A DNA stretch of 64,000 nt from Bog-473 sp963807675 (GCA_963807675.1 CAWECP010000002.1:496001-560000), one strand, 5' to 3'. Shown: positions 18,715 to 28,867, counted from the stretch's first letter. The notes: a model not told the origin generated them from the sequence alone. Program-made: numbers and translations.

Positions 18715-20202
18715 ATGGCCGAGGCAGTGAAGGTCAACCCCGAGCAGCGCATGCTCATCGACGGGAAGCTGGTCGACGCCGACTCCGGCAAGACCTTCGA
18801 CAACGTCAATCCGGCCACCGAGGAGGTCATCGGCCAGGTAGCCGACGCCTCCGCCGACGAGATGCGGCGGGCCATCGACGCGGCCCGCAGGGCCTTCGAC
18901 GAGACCGATTGGGCTACCAACCGCGCCTTTCGCAAGCAGTGCCTCGAGCAGCTGCACGAGGCGCTCAACGCCGAGGCGGAGGAGTTGCGCGAGCAGCTCA
19001 TCCTCGAGGTGGGCTGCCCCTACATGACGACCCAGGGGCCGCAGCTCGATGCGCCGCTGTCCGAGGCGCTGGCGTGGCCCGCCAAGGAGATCGACAACTT
19101 CGAGTGGGAGACGGTGTTGCCCGACGCCATGGGCATCACGGGCAACGTCGACTCCCGGCGCATCTGGCGCGAGCCGGTCGGCGTGGTCGGTGCCATCATC
19201 CCGTGGAACTTCCCGGTCGAGGTCACGCTGCACAAGGTCGGTCAGGCCCTGGCCACCGGCAACACCATGATCGTCAAGCCGGCGCCCGACACGCCGTGGA
19301 ACGCCACCCTGCTCGGCCGCATCATCGCCGAGAAGACCGACATCCCCGCCGGCGTGATCAACGTGGTGACATCGTCGGACCACCTGGTGGGGGAGGAGCT
19401 GACGTTGTCGCCCAAGGTCGACCTGATCAGCTTCACCGGTTCGACCGCTGTTGGCCGTCGCATCATGGAGAAGGGCGCCGCCACCATGAAGCGCACATTC
19501 CTGGAGCTGGGCGGCAAGTCGGCCACCATCGTGCTCGAGGACGCCGACCTCGGTCTGGCCTCCATGATGGGCATGGGCGCCTGCTTCCACGCGGGACAGG
19601 GCTGCGCCATTCAGACGCGCATGCTGCTGCCGCGCTCGCGCTACGACGAGGGCGTCGAAATGCTCAAGGGCATGTTCGCCGCCGTGCCCTACGGCGAGCC
19701 GCACCGCCAGGACGTGATCATGGGCCCGCTCATCTCGTCCAAGCAGCGCGAACGGGTGCTTGGCTACATCGAGAAGGGGAAGGCCGAAGGCGCCACGCTG
19801 GCGGTGGGCGGCGGTCGCCCCGCCGGTGAGGAGTTCGCCAAGGGCTGGTGGGTCGAGCCGACGCTGTTCACCGACGTCGAGAACTCAATGACCATCGCGC
19901 AGGAGGAGATCTTCGGGCCGGTGCTCGTCGTCATCCCCTACGAGGACGAGGAGGACGCCGTGCGCATCGCCAACGACAGCATTTACGGGCTGTCGGGTGG
20001 CGTGTTCGGCGGGTCGCTCGAGCACTCGCTCGAGGTGGCCAAGCGCATCCGCACCGGTGGCGTGAGCGTCAACGGCGGGGCCCCCTACGGGCCCGACCTG
20101 CCGTTCGGCGGCTTCAAGCACAGCGGCATCGGGCGCCAGAACGGCAAGCCGGGCTTCGACCAGTACCTCGAGGTCAAGTCGATCTCGTACCCGGCCGGCT
20201 AG
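18715..20202 (+). CDS. NAD(P)-dependent aldehyde dehydrogenase
   Basis: 495 residues, full-length ALDH superfamily. Cofactor/active-site segments are IIPWNFPVEV, SFTGSTAVGRR, the general base in LELGGKS, the catalytic cysteine in HAGQGCAIQ near residue 300, and EEIFGPVL. The start ATG 18715 follows GAGGAAGAGGACC. It is the first gene of a plus-strand operon with P450, amidohydrolase and two acyl-CoA dehydrogenases, so it probably oxidises an aldehyde produced by P450 attack to an acid ready for CoA activation. Control by the palindrome at 18576 is inferred. Confidence 0.94.
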   Translation: MAEAVKVNPEQRMLIDGKLVDADSGKTFDNVNPATEEVIGQVADASADEMRRAIDAARRAFDETDWATNRAFRKQCLEQLHEALNAEAEELREQLILEVGCPYMTTQGPQLDAPLSEALAWPAKEIDNFEWETVLPDAMGITGNVDSRRIWREPVGVVGAIIPWNFPVEVTLHKVGQALATGNTMIVKPAPDTPWNATLLGRIIAEKTDIPAGVINVVTSSDHLVGEELTLSPKVDLISFTGSTAVGRRIMEKGAATMKRTFLELGGKSATIVLEDADLGLASMMGMGACFHAGQGCAIQTRMLLPRSRYDEGVEMLKGMFAAVPYGEPHRQDVIMGPLISSKQRERVLGYIEKGKAEGATLAVGGGRPAGEEFAKGWWVEPTLFTDVENSMTIAQEEIFGPVLVVIPYEDEEDAVRIANDSIYGLSGGVFGGSLEHSLEVAKRIRTGGVSVNGGAPYGPDLPFGGFKHSGIGRQNGKPGFDQYLEVKSISYPAG

Positions 20203-20227
20203 CCGGAGTTCACGGGGGACACCGGAC

Positions 20228-21427
20228 ATGACCATCGCCAGCGACCAGGGCCTCTACTACGACCCCTACGACTTCGACATCGACGCCGACCCGTACCCAC
20301 TGTGGAAGCGGATGCGCGACGAGGCGCCGCTCTACTGGAACGACAAGTACGAATTCTTCGCGCTCAGCCGCTGGGACGACGTCGACGCGGCCATGCTCGA
20401 CTGGAAGACGTACATCTCGGGCCGCGGCTCGGTGCTCGAGCTGATCCGGGCCAACATCCCCATGCCGCCCGGCATGATCCTGATGGAGGACCCGCCCATC
20501 CACGACCTCCACCGCTCGCTGCTGTCGCGGGTCTTCACGCCCAAGAAGATGATGGCTATTGAGCCGCAGGTCCGCGCCTACTGCGCCGAGGTGCTCGACC
20601 CGCTGGTCGGGTCGGGGGGCTTCGACTTCATCAAGGACCTGGGTGCCTTCATGCCCATGCGCACGATCGGCATGCTGCTCGGGATCCCCGAGGCGGACCA
20701 GGAGGCGCTGCGCCAGCGGACCGACGAAGGCCTCAGGCTCGAGGAAGGCGCGGAGCCGAAGCCGAACTTCGACGCCGAGCACCACGCCGAGGTGTTCGGC
20801 GAGTACATCGACTGGCGGGCCGCCAACCCGTCGGACGACCTCATGACCGAGCTGTTGACCGCGGAGTTCGAGGACGAGACGGGCACGGTGCGGCGCCTCA
20901 CGCGGAGCGAGGTCCTCGTCTATACGAGCCTGCTGGCCAGCGCCGGCAACGAGACGACGACCCGGCTCATCGGCTTCACGGGCGAGGTGCTGGGGCGGCA
21001 TCCGGACCAGCGCCGCCAGGTGGCCGAGGACCGGGCGCTGGTGAACAACACGATCGAGGAGCTGCTGCGCTTCGAGTCCCCGTCGCCGGTGCAGTCGCGC
21101 TACGTGACCCGCGACGTGGAGTGGTACGGCCAGACGGTGCCCGAGGGGAGCGTGCTCGTGCTGCTCAACGGGTCGGCCAACCGAGACGAGCGGCACTACC
21201 CCGACGGCGACTCGTTCGACATCCATCGGGAGGTCGGGCGCCACCAGGCCTTCGGCTACGGCATCCACTTGTGCCTCGGCGCCGCCCTGGCCCGGCTGGA
21301 GGGACGGGTGGCGTTGGACGAGGTGTTGACGCGGTTCCCCGAGTGGGAGGTCGACTACGACGGGGCGCGCCGGGCCCACACCTCGAGCGTCCGCGGCTGG
21401 GACGCTCTGCCCGTCCGCACGTCGTGA
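20228..21427 (+). CDS. Cytochrome P450
   Basis: 399 residues, intact. I-helix AGNETTTR, ExxR EELLR, haem loop FGYGIHLCLG. It starts 26 bases after the aldehyde dehydrogenase stop and is a close paralogue of the frameshifted P450 at 2155-3340, with shared blocks such as MPMRTIGMLLGIPE and SVRGWDALP. No redox partner gene is in this operon. It probably hydroxylates the pathway substrate before aldehyde dehydrogenase or beta-oxidation steps. Confidence 0.95.
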   Translation: MTIASDQGLYYDPYDFDIDADPYPLWKRMRDEAPLYWNDKYEFFALSRWDDVDAAMLDWKTYISGRGSVLELIRANIPMPPGMILMEDPPIHDLHRSLLSRVFTPKKMMAIEPQVRAYCAEVLDPLVGSGGFDFIKDLGAFMPMRTIGMLLGIPEADQEALRQRTDEGLRLEEGAEPKPNFDAEHHAEVFGEYIDWRAANPSDDLMTELLTAEFEDETGTVRRLTRSEVLVYTSLLASAGNETTTRLIGFTGEVLGRHPDQRRQVAEDRALVNNTIEELLRFESPSPVQSRYVTRDVEWYGQTVPEGSVLVLLNGSANRDERHYPDGDSFDIHREVGRHQAFGYGIHLCLGAALARLEGRVALDEVLTRFPEWEVDYDGARRAHTSSVRGWDALPVRTS

Positions 21428-21494
21428 CCCGCGTCGCCACCGAGCCGCTGCTGCAGATGAATTTCCGCGATCCCAGGGAGGTGAGGAGGACGTC

Positions 21495-22761
21495 ATGAAC
21501 ATGGACGACATGATTTTGGTCTCGATCGACGATCACATGATTGAGCCGCCGCACATGTACGAGAACCACGTGCCCAAGAAGTGGCTGGACGACGCGCCCA
21601 AGGTGGTGCACGAGGACGGCATCGACCGGTGGGTGTTCCAGGGCGAGAAGACCTCGACCTCGTTCGGCATGTCGGCCACCGTCGGCTGGCCGAGCGAGGA
21701 ATGGGGCTTCAACCCCGGCACCTACACCGAGCTGCGGCCGGGGTGCTTCGACGTGCACGAGCGCGTGCGCGACATGAACGCCAACGGCGTGCTGGGCTCC
21801 ATGTGCTTCCCCACCATGGCCGGCTGGAACGCCCGCACGTTCGCCGAGGCCCGCGACAAGGAGATCGCGCTGGTCATGCTCCAGGCCTACAACGACTGGG
21901 CCATCGACGAGTGGTGCGGGGCGTATCCAGGCCGCTTCATTCCCCTGGGCATCGTCCCCATGTGGGACGTCGACGCCGCCGTGGCGGAGGTGCACCGGCT
22001 GGGCAAGAAGGGCTGCCGCTCCATCAGCTTCCTCGAGACGCCCCACGTGCAGGGGTTCCCGAGCTTCCTGTCGGGCTACTGGGACCCGATGCTCAAGGCG
22101 CTGTGCGAGGAGAACATGGTGCTCTCGCTGCACATCGGCGCCGGGTTTGCGGTCATCCAGCGGGCGGAGGAGGCGCCGGTCGACCACCTCATGGTGCTGG
22201 CCTGCCAGATCAGCGCCATCACGGCGCAGGACCTCCTGTTCGGCCCGACGCTGCGCCGGTTCCCCGAGCTCAAGGTGGCGCTGTCGGAGGGCGGCATCGG
22301 CTGGATCCCCTTCTACTTCGACCGCATCGACCGCCACTTCGGGAACCAGGAGTGGCTGCACAGCGACTTCGGCGGCAAGCTGCCCTCCGAGGTCTTCCGC
22401 GACCACATCCTGGCCTGCTACATCACAGACCCGTCGGGCCTGCTGCTGCGCGACCGCATCGGCATCGACATCATCGCCTGGGAATGCGACTACCCGCACA
22501 CCGACACCACGTGGCCCGAGTCGCCGGAGTTCGCCTGGCGCGAGTTCCAGGAGGCGGGGGTCACGGACGAGACCGAGATCAACAAGATCACCTTCGAGAA
22601 CGCCTGCCGGTTCTACGGCTGGGATCCCTTCGACCATACGCCGAAGGTCGGAGGCGACGGTCGGCGCGCTGCGTGCTGCGGCGAGCGACGTTGACGTCAC
22701 GCGCATGTCCAAGGACGAGTGGCGCAGGCGCAACGAGGCGGCGGGGATCGGCGCCATCTGA
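21495..22761 (+). CDS. Amidohydrolase_2 family protein, frameshift near C-terminus
   Basis: About 421 aa when repaired. ACMSD-type TIM-barrel hydrolase: SIDDHMIEPPHMYE at the N-terminus (DxH metal motif), central LSLHIGAGF, ALSEGGIGWIP, and the C-terminal ECDYPHTDTTWP with the metal Asp. An extra G at 22646/22647 ends the frame early in an implausible Cys/Arg tail; without it the protein continues TPKSEATVGALRAAASDVDV and ends MSKDEWRRRNEAAGIGAI, whose stop overlaps the next ATG (TGATG). Strong Shine-Dalgarno (GGGAGGTGAGGAGG). It resembles the protein at 38584-39786 in length and motifs. Reaction unknown. Confidence 0.88.
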
Positions 22762-23901
22762 TGCTCATCGAGCTGACGGACGACCAGGAGTTTTTCCGGG
22801 AGACGACCGAACGCTTCCTGGCCGAGCAGGTGCCGGCCGACGCGGTGCGCGCCCTGCGCGACGACGCAGCCGGATTCGATCCCGTCTACTGGCGCCGCGG
22901 CGCCGAGCTGGGCTGGACGTCGCTGCTGGTCGACGAGGCCTACGGCGGCGGCACCATCAGCGGCGCCGGTCTGGTCGACCTCAGCCTGGTGGCCTACGAG
23001 TTCGGGCGCCGGGCCGCCCCGGGACCGTTGGTGGCCACGAACGTGGTGGCGTCTGCGCTGAGCGCGCACGGGCGGATCGCGGACGTGTTGGCCGGCCTGC
23101 TTTCGGGTGAGGTGATCGCGACCTGGTGCGGTCCCGCCATCGAGCCCGATGGCTGGCGCCCCACGGTCGAGGCCCGGCGTGACGGTGACGGGTTCGTGCT
23201 GGACGGCGAGGCGCGGGTGGTCGAGTCGGCGGGCAGGGCGGCGCACCTCCTCGTGACGTGTGCCGACGGGCGAGGGTGACGGGGTCACCCAGCTGCTCGT
23301 GCCGGCGGACGTGGCTGGCGTGGTCGTAACGCCGATGGCGACGATCGACCTGAGTCGCCGCTTCGGCCTGGTGACCTTCGACGGTGCGTCTGTGGGCGCG
23401 GCTGCCGTCGTGGGTACGGCGGGCGCCGCCGCCGTCGACGTGGATCGCCAACTGGCGATCTCGGTGGTCCTGCTCAACGCGGAGAGCGTCGGCGCCATGC
23501 AGGCCGGCTTCGACATGACGGTGGAGTGGGCGTTCGACCGCTACTCCTTCGGGCGGCCGCTGGCCTCGTACCAGGCGCTCAAGCACCGCTTCGCCGACAT
23601 GCTGACGTGGCTCGAGGCCGGGCACGCCATCAGCGACGCCGCCTGCATCGCCGTGCAGGAGGAAGCGCCCGAGGCGGCGGAGCTGCTGAGCGCGGCCAAG
23701 GCGTATGTCGGCGAGTACGGGGCCGAGTTGCTGCAGGACTGCGTCCAGATGCACGGCGGCATCGGCATCACCTTCGAGCACGACCTTCACCTGTTCCTGC
23801 GCCGCCTGACCGTCGATCGCTCGCTCGTGGGCACGCCGGCGGACCACCGCCAGCGGATCGCGGCGATCGCCGATGCCCGCGGCGACGAGGACGCGGCATG
23901 A
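22761..23901 (+). CDS. Acyl-CoA dehydrogenase, small type, frameshifted
   Basis: About 379 aa when repaired. The N-terminal half (LIELTDDQEFFRETTERFL, AYGGGTISGAG) and the C-terminal half (FDRYSFGRPLASYQALKHR, DCVQMHGGIGITFEHD) are in different frames; one extra base at about 23268-23271 separates ADG from EGDGVTQLLVPAD. The C-terminal motifs are those of the FadE-like partner subunits that form alpha2beta2 acyl-CoA dehydrogenases in actinobacterial steroid degradation. It directly precedes, and by ATGA overlap is coupled to, a second acyl-CoA dehydrogenase, so a heteromeric enzyme is likely. Confidence 0.87.
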
Positions 23902-25202
23902 GTGCGCTGCGCAGTGAGGTTGAGGACGGGACCGGGGTCGAGGACCTCGAGTCGTTCCGGCACCGCGCCCGCGCCTTCATCCGGTCGAACCTGCGCCAAG
24001 TGCCGCCCGGCGAGGTGCGCTACGCACGTGCCCACATGAGCGAGGAGCTCGAGCTGGCTGAGATCGCCCGTGACCGGGAGATCCAGCGGATGCTGTTCGA
24101 CGCCGGGCTGGCCGGCATCTGCTTCCCGCGGGCCTACGGTGGCCAGGGCCTCTCGCCCGCACACCAGATCGTCCTCAACGAGGAGTTGGCAGGCTACGAG
24201 TACCCGATGCGGCTGCAGGTACCGACGCTCTCGCCTTGCGCCACGGTGATCCTCGAGTTCGGCACGGAAGAGCAGAAACTCAGCCACCTGCCCGCCATTT
24301 TGAGGGGTGAGGAGCTGTGGATGCAGTTCCTCTCGGAGCCGAGCGGTGGCTCCGATGTGGCCGGGGCGCTCACCACCGCCGTGCGCGACGGTGACCAGTG
24401 GGTCCTGAACGGTTCAAAGGTGTGGACCACCGGAGCCTGGTGGTCGGACTGGGGGCTGTGCCTGGCCCGCACCAACTGGGACGTCCCCAAGCACCGCGGC
24501 CTGACGGTCTTCATGCTGCCGATCCACCAGCCCAACATCGAGGTCCACCGGATTGAGATGCTCAACGGCTCACGCGAGTTCTGCCAGGAGTTCATGACCG
24601 ACGTGATCGTGCCCGACGGCGACCGCATCGGCGAGGTCGACGACGGTTGGACGGTCGGCGTGCGCTGGATGTTCCACGAGCGCATGCTCTTCACCTCGCC
24701 GTACGTCACCGAGCCGGTCGGGACGATTCACGGCACCGGCAGCGACGCCGGCGCGGTGTTCGCCATCGCCCGCGAAACCGATCAGATGGGCGACCCCATG
24801 GTGCGCGACAAGGTGGGGGAGGCCCGCATGCTCGAGCTCGTCGGCAAGGCGCTCGGCTCCCGCGTCACCGACAGCATCCGGGCGCGCCGCCGGTCGGACC
24901 AGGCGGCCGCCATCGTCCGCCTCTTCAAGGGCACCGCCGTCTCGCGCACGGTGACGCTGGCGCTCGACGTGGCCGGTATGTCGTCGGTGGCCTGGACAGG
25001 CGAGGGATCGACTGCCATGAGCGGCGTCAACTTCCTCATGCGCCAGGTCGGCAGCATCGGCGGCGGCACGACGGAGATGGCGCGCAACGTCATCAGCGAG
25101 CGTGTCCTGACCATGCCGCGTGAGCGCAGGCTGGACAAGGACGTGCCGTTCCGTGACGTCCCGCGCGGCCGGGCGGGCAACAATGCCGGCAGCGGCACGT
25201 AG
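23898..25202 (+). CDS. Acyl-CoA dehydrogenase
   Basis: 434 residues. Visible are YGGQGLSPAHQIVLNEEL, the FAD/substrate loop MQFLSEPSGGSDVAG, the strand NGSKVWTTGAWWSDWG, and the C-terminal GSIGGGTTEMARNVISERVL. The start ATG 23898 overlaps the previous stop (ATGA). With the preceding gene it likely forms an alpha2beta2 dehydrogenase acting on a bulky acyl-CoA, as with paired FadE proteins of mycobacterial sterol degradation (known family behaviour, inferred here). Complete, no irregularities. Confidence 0.93.
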   Translation: MSALRSEVEDGTGVEDLESFRHRARAFIRSNLRQVPPGEVRYARAHMSEELELAEIARDREIQRMLFDAGLAGICFPRAYGGQGLSPAHQIVLNEELAGYEYPMRLQVPTLSPCATVILEFGTEEQKLSHLPAILRGEELWMQFLSEPSGGSDVAGALTTAVRDGDQWVLNGSKVWTTGAWWSDWGLCLARTNWDVPKHRGLTVFMLPIHQPNIEVHRIEMLNGSREFCQEFMTDVIVPDGDRIGEVDDGWTVGVRWMFHERMLFTSPYVTEPVGTIHGTGSDAGAVFAIARETDQMGDPMVRDKVGEARMLELVGKALGSRVTDSIRARRRSDQAAAIVRLFKGTAVSRTVTLALDVAGMSSVAWTGEGSTAMSGVNFLMRQVGSIGGGTTEMARNVISERVLTMPRERRLDKDVPFRDVPRGRAGNNAGSGT

Positions 25203-25247
25203 TCTGCGCCGGTGCTCTCGTCGGCGCCGGTGTCGGGAGGGAGGATC

Positions 25248-26102
25248 ATGGCGACAGCCAAGGTGAACGGGCTCACGCTCGGCTATGAGGTGATCGGTGA
25301 CGGTGCGGGCCGGCCCTGGTCCATCACGCCGGGCGGGCGCTTCACCAAGGAGTCACCGGGAGTGCGCCAATTAGCCGAGGTGCTGGCCGGCCAGGGGCAC
25401 CGGGTGCTGATCTGGGACCGACCCAACTGCGGCGAGTCCGACGTGTGCTTCGAGGGCTCGTCGGAGTCGGCCATGCAGGCGGACGCTGCTGGTGGCGCTG
25501 CTCGAGCACCTGGACATGACGCCGGCCGTGATCTCGGGCGGATCCGGGGGGGCCCGGGTGTCCCTGTTGGCGGCGTCGCGTCACCCCGAGGCGGCGGCGG
25601 GCGTGGCGGTCTGGTGGATCAGCGGTGGCGTCTACGGCCTGCTGTCGTTGGCCACGCACTACTGCGGTGGCTCGTTGGGCGAGGCCTGGCGTGACGGCAT
25701 GGAGGCGGTCGCCGACCATGCCGGAATGGGCCGAGGTCATAGAGCGGAACCCGTCGAACCGTCTGCGCTTTCTCGACCAGGACCGGGCACGAGTTCATCG
25801 CCACGCATGGAGCGCTGGATGGAGGCGTACTGCGCTCGCGACGGGGAGCACATCCCCGGCCTGCCCGACGTCGACGCCCGTGCTATGGACCTGCCCGCGT
25901 TGGTGTTCCGCAGTGGCGAAGAGCGACCCGCACCACACCCGGGCGACGTCGGAGACGCTGGCCTCGCTGCTGCCCCAAGCCCGGCTGGTCGAGCCTCCCT
26001 GGGGAGACCGCGAGTGGATCGAGCGGCAGGAGGCCCGGGACGAGGGGCTGTTCGCGCGCTGGCCTCTGCTGGCACCGCAGCTGCTTGGAGTGGCAGGCCT
26101 AG
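25248..26102 (+). pseudogene. Alpha/beta hydrolase, broken by six one-base insertions
   Basis: Fragments in all three frames join into one alpha/beta hydrolase of about 282 aa: start ATG 25248, ITPGGRFTKESPG, LIWDRPNCGESD, nucleophile elbow SGGSGGAR, WWISGGVYGLLSLATHY, PEWAEVIERNPSNRLRFLDQ, MERWMEAYC, ALVFRSGESDPHHT and VEPPWGDREW. Restoring the frame needs removal of one base at about 25485, 25720, 25786, 25806, 25919 and 26086; 855 minus 6 bases is exactly 283 codons, ending at TAG 26102. It is last in the operon. Six insertions in 600 bp is far above the rest of the window: decay or a locally poor consensus. Confidence 0.82.
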
Positions 26103-26137
26103 ACCTTGGGGTGAGGCGGCTGCGGCTGGGGCTGAGC

Positions 26138-26848
26138 TCAGCCGGATTGGCGTCCGACGGCTTCCTTGGTGGCGGCCAGACGCGGCAAGTCCATCTCTGG
26201 GGGTTCGGGCAGACCGAGCGCACGCACGAAGAGGAGCGTCAGCTGGTCGACGGCCTCGTCGAAGTCGACGTCGATCATCCCTTGCACGAACCACATCTCA
26301 GGAAAGCGGTAGGTCATGGAGCCCAGGGCGGCCGCGGCGATGACGGGGTCGAGCCGCTCGTCGATCTGGCCGTGCCGCTGAAGGCTCCTGATGGAATTGG
26401 TGACCCACGAGTTGTACTCGCGATGGCGCTCGAACCGCGCGGAACCCACCTCGGAGTCGAAACGGGACACCTGCTCAATGACGCCCATGATGCGCGCTTC
26501 CTTGCGATAACTCTCCAGGTGGAGTCGCATGGCCTCGTGAATGCGCTCGTAAGGCGTGGCGGACGACGTCGGGTCCACGATCACGTTCATGGGCGCGGTG
26601 AGCGACTGGTCCACCTCGAGCGCCACCTCGCGGAAGACCTCTTCCTTCGAGTCGAAGTAGTGGTAGAAGGAACCGTGCGAGAGGCCGGCGCGCTCGGCGA
26701 TGTCCGAGATACGGGCGTCGAGGAAGCCGTCTTGTTCGAAGATCTCCTTGGCCGCGGCCACCAGCCGGGCCCGCGTCTCGACCCCCTTGCGCGACCGGGG
26801 CCCGCTCGGCTTGTCGGTGTCGTTGGTGAGCGATCGCGCCGTCGACAC
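26138..26848 (-). CDS. TetR family regulator, likely controller of the 18-36 kb regulon
   Basis: 236 residues. DNA-binding domain at about 20-70: RKGVETRARLVAAAKEIF, recognition helix IAERAGLSHGSFYHYFDSKEEVF. The ligand domain contains RIMGVIEQVSRFD, seen in lipid-responsive TetR proteins. The start is GTG 26848 with AAGGAGG five bases upstream; a TACATT box (about 26892-26897) would start transcription between the further-upstream ATG 26890 and this GTG. It lies downstream of the DUF35-thiolase gene on the same strand and in the middle of four copies of one palindromic operator, which makes it the prime candidate for binding them (inference). Confidence 0.9.
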   Translation of the reverse strand: MSTARSLTNDTDKPSGPRSRKGVETRARLVAAAKEIFEQDGFLDARISDIAERAGLSHGSFYHYFDSKEEVFREVALEVDQSLTAPMNVIVDPTSSATPYERIHEAMRLHLESYRKEARIMGVIEQVSRFDSEVGSARFERHREYNSWVTNSIRSLQRHGQIDERLDPVIAAAALGSMTYRFPEMWFVQGMIDVDFDEAVDQLTLLFVRALGLPEPPEMDLPRLAATKEAVGRQSG

Positions 26849-26948
26849 GCGTCCCTCCTTCCCTGTGGGGTCCTTGGCCGCCGGTGTCATCAATGTACCG
26901 TTGGCCGTCTCGTGCACGGGTGGACACGTGCGTCGGTGGCCGCCGTCG

Positions 26949-28632
26949 TCACGCGTCGGCTCTTTGCAGGAGCAGCACGCCCGATGGTGTGCCACCGCCT
27001 GTCGTCGCCACCGCGGTCGAGGCGCCGGTGACTTGCCGGGCGCCCGCCTCGTGGCGCAGTTGCTGCACCGCTTCGTAAATGAAGCCGAATCCGTGCGTGC
27101 GGCCTTCGGAGAGCTGGCCGCCGTGCGGGTTGACGGGCAGCTGTCCGTCGAGGGCGATGCGGCGCCCGCCTTCGAGCCAGTCGTAGGCCTCGCCGAACCC
27201 GCAGAACCCGAGCCCTTCGAGCCAGGAGATGGCGTTGAAGGTGAAGCCGTCGTAGATCAGGGCCACATCGACGTCGTCCGGTCGCAGGTCCGTCCTCGTC
27301 CACAGGTGTGCCGCCTGCCCGATGACCTGCGGCTCGTGCGTGAGGGTCCCCTGGTCCCACGAGACGCGCTCGAGGATCTGGGTGCCGACGGCCTCGATGC
27401 GCACGGCCGGGTGCGGCAGGTCGCCGGCCACCGACGCGTCGGACACGATCACCGCGATCGAGGCGTCACAGGGGACGTCGCAGTCGTAGAGGCCGAACGG
27501 CGAGGTGATGGGGCGCGCCGACAGGTAGTCATCCATCGTCAAGGGGTCGCGATAGATGGCTTCGGGATTCCGGCCCGCGTTGGTGCGTGCATTGAGGGCG
27601 ATCAGGCCGAGCATTTCGCGGGGCGCGTTGTAGCGATGCAGGTACTGGTTGGCGTTCACGCCGATCCAGTTGGCGGCGGAGAGCGCGCCGAACGGGAAAC
27701 GCCACTCCTGCATCGGTCCCGACACCCGCTTGGTGCCGCGCTGGCCGGCGATGGCGCCCTGCGCCACCAGGGTGGCGTAGGTCGACTCCCACACGGTCCG
27801 GAAGCACAGGACATGGCGGCAGAGGCCGGAGGCGATCGCCATGGCGGCGGCGATGACCGAGCCACCCGGACCGGGGAGGTCCATGCCGCCGTTGTGCCAG
27901 GTGGGCTGGATGCGCAGTGCCTCTTCGAGCGCGGTCACTCCGCCCTCGGTCATCCCGGCCCCGAGCCCGCCCGGATAGGTGGACAGGCCGTCGATGTCCT
28001 CGAGCGTGAGCCCGGCGTCGGCCACCGCTTTGAGGCTCGCATCGACCGCGAGTTCGAGCGGGTCGATCATGAGACGCCGGCCGATGCGAGACCGTCCGAC
28101 GCCGCTCAGGACGGCCCGGTGTTCGAAGCGATCGGTTCGTGAGCGGCCGCCGCGGCTGGGGCCGGACGGGCTTCCCGACGCGATCGACCGGATCGATCGT
28201 CCCCGTCGGCTCGAAGAGGGGCAGCCACACGTCGTCTTGGTGCTCGAAGCGGACGGTGACCTCCTGGCCGATGCGCACCTCTTGCGGGTCGCACCCGACG
28301 ATGTTGGTGGTCAGGCGGACGCGGGGATCCTCGGCCAAGGCGGCGACGGCGATGACGTAGGGAGGGTCGAAGTCGGGTAGCCAGCGATGCTGGTTCACCG
28401 TGAAGCCGACGATGGTGCCCCGGCCAGAGACCGGCGTCGGCTTGGCGGCACGGCTCCGGCAGTAGGGGCAGATCGGCACGGGCGGGTGCGCCAGCTGGCC
28501 GCACTCCTCGCAGCCCTGGATGCGGAGCACCCCGTCGGCCCCCGAGGTCCAGAACCATTCGTTCGCCGGCGTGAGCTCAGGAAGTGGTCGCACCGTGGTC
28601 CGGGTCCGTGGCAGTGGGCGGAGTATTGACAT
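26949..28632 (-). CDS. DUF35/OB-fold-thiolase fusion (Ltp2-like), one-base frameshift
   Basis: The N-terminal part (28632 to about 28140) is a ChsH2-type DUF35 domain: zinc-ribbon cysteines CEECG and CPYC, then an OB fold. The C-terminal part is a thiolase-fold protein: GLTLEDIDGLSTYPGG, LIYDGFTFNAISWLE, NPHGGQLSEGRTHG. The usual nucleophilic Cys region reads WHNGGMDLPG, without Cys, as in Ltp2-type retro-aldolases. The thiolase frame has no ATG, GTG or TTG before its conserved RAVLSGVGRS; dropping one A at 28136/28137 (ACGAACC to ACGACC) joins PRRPLT to TDRFEHRAVLSGVG and gives a 560-aa fusion. If instead two genes exist, the thiolase lacks a start. Start ATG 28632 lies in an operator. Role: side-chain cleavage of a hydroxyacyl-CoA (inferred). 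Confidence 0.78.
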
Positions 28633-28641
28633 CGACGTCGT
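28626..28641. promoter_or_regulatory. TTGACGTCGNNGTCAA operator at the DUF35-thiolase start
   Basis: Minus strand ACGACGTCGATGTCAA, 14 of 16 positions to the consensus; it shares the 14-mer CGACGTCGATGTCA with the copy at 31284-31297 (reading plus there). It overlaps the ATG at 28632, so binding would block initiation of the DUF35-thiolase and TetR genes. Confidence 0.6.
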
Positions 28642-28867
28642 AATCGAACACTCCGGCCATGCTATGCCACGGCAGGGACGAAGGCCGGTGGTTTGACCTG
28701 GGCCGGGTCCTCCCGACCCCCACGGTGTGCACTCGAGGTGGAGGCACCACGAGAGCCCTGGAGTCGCCCGGAGGCGCTGACGAGGACACGTCCGTTATTG
28801 GGTACGCCTCCGATCGACGAGGTTGGAGCAAGGCAGAACCAGGGAGGCTGCGGGCCGAATTCCAATA

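Noticed and set aside
17467..19704. 745-codon minus-strand frame across the thioesterase and aldehyde dehydrogenase
   Set aside because: Only the stretch from 18420 down is a real gene; the rest is antisense to the aldehyde dehydrogenase.
21165..23516. 783-codon minus-strand frame
   Set aside because: Antisense to the P450, amidohydrolase and acyl-CoA dehydrogenase, whose motifs are unambiguous on the plus strand.
27529..28632. DUF35 protein running 367 codons in one frame
   Set aside because: After about residue 165 the sequence is Arg-rich noise, and the same DNA encodes the conserved thiolase in another frame.
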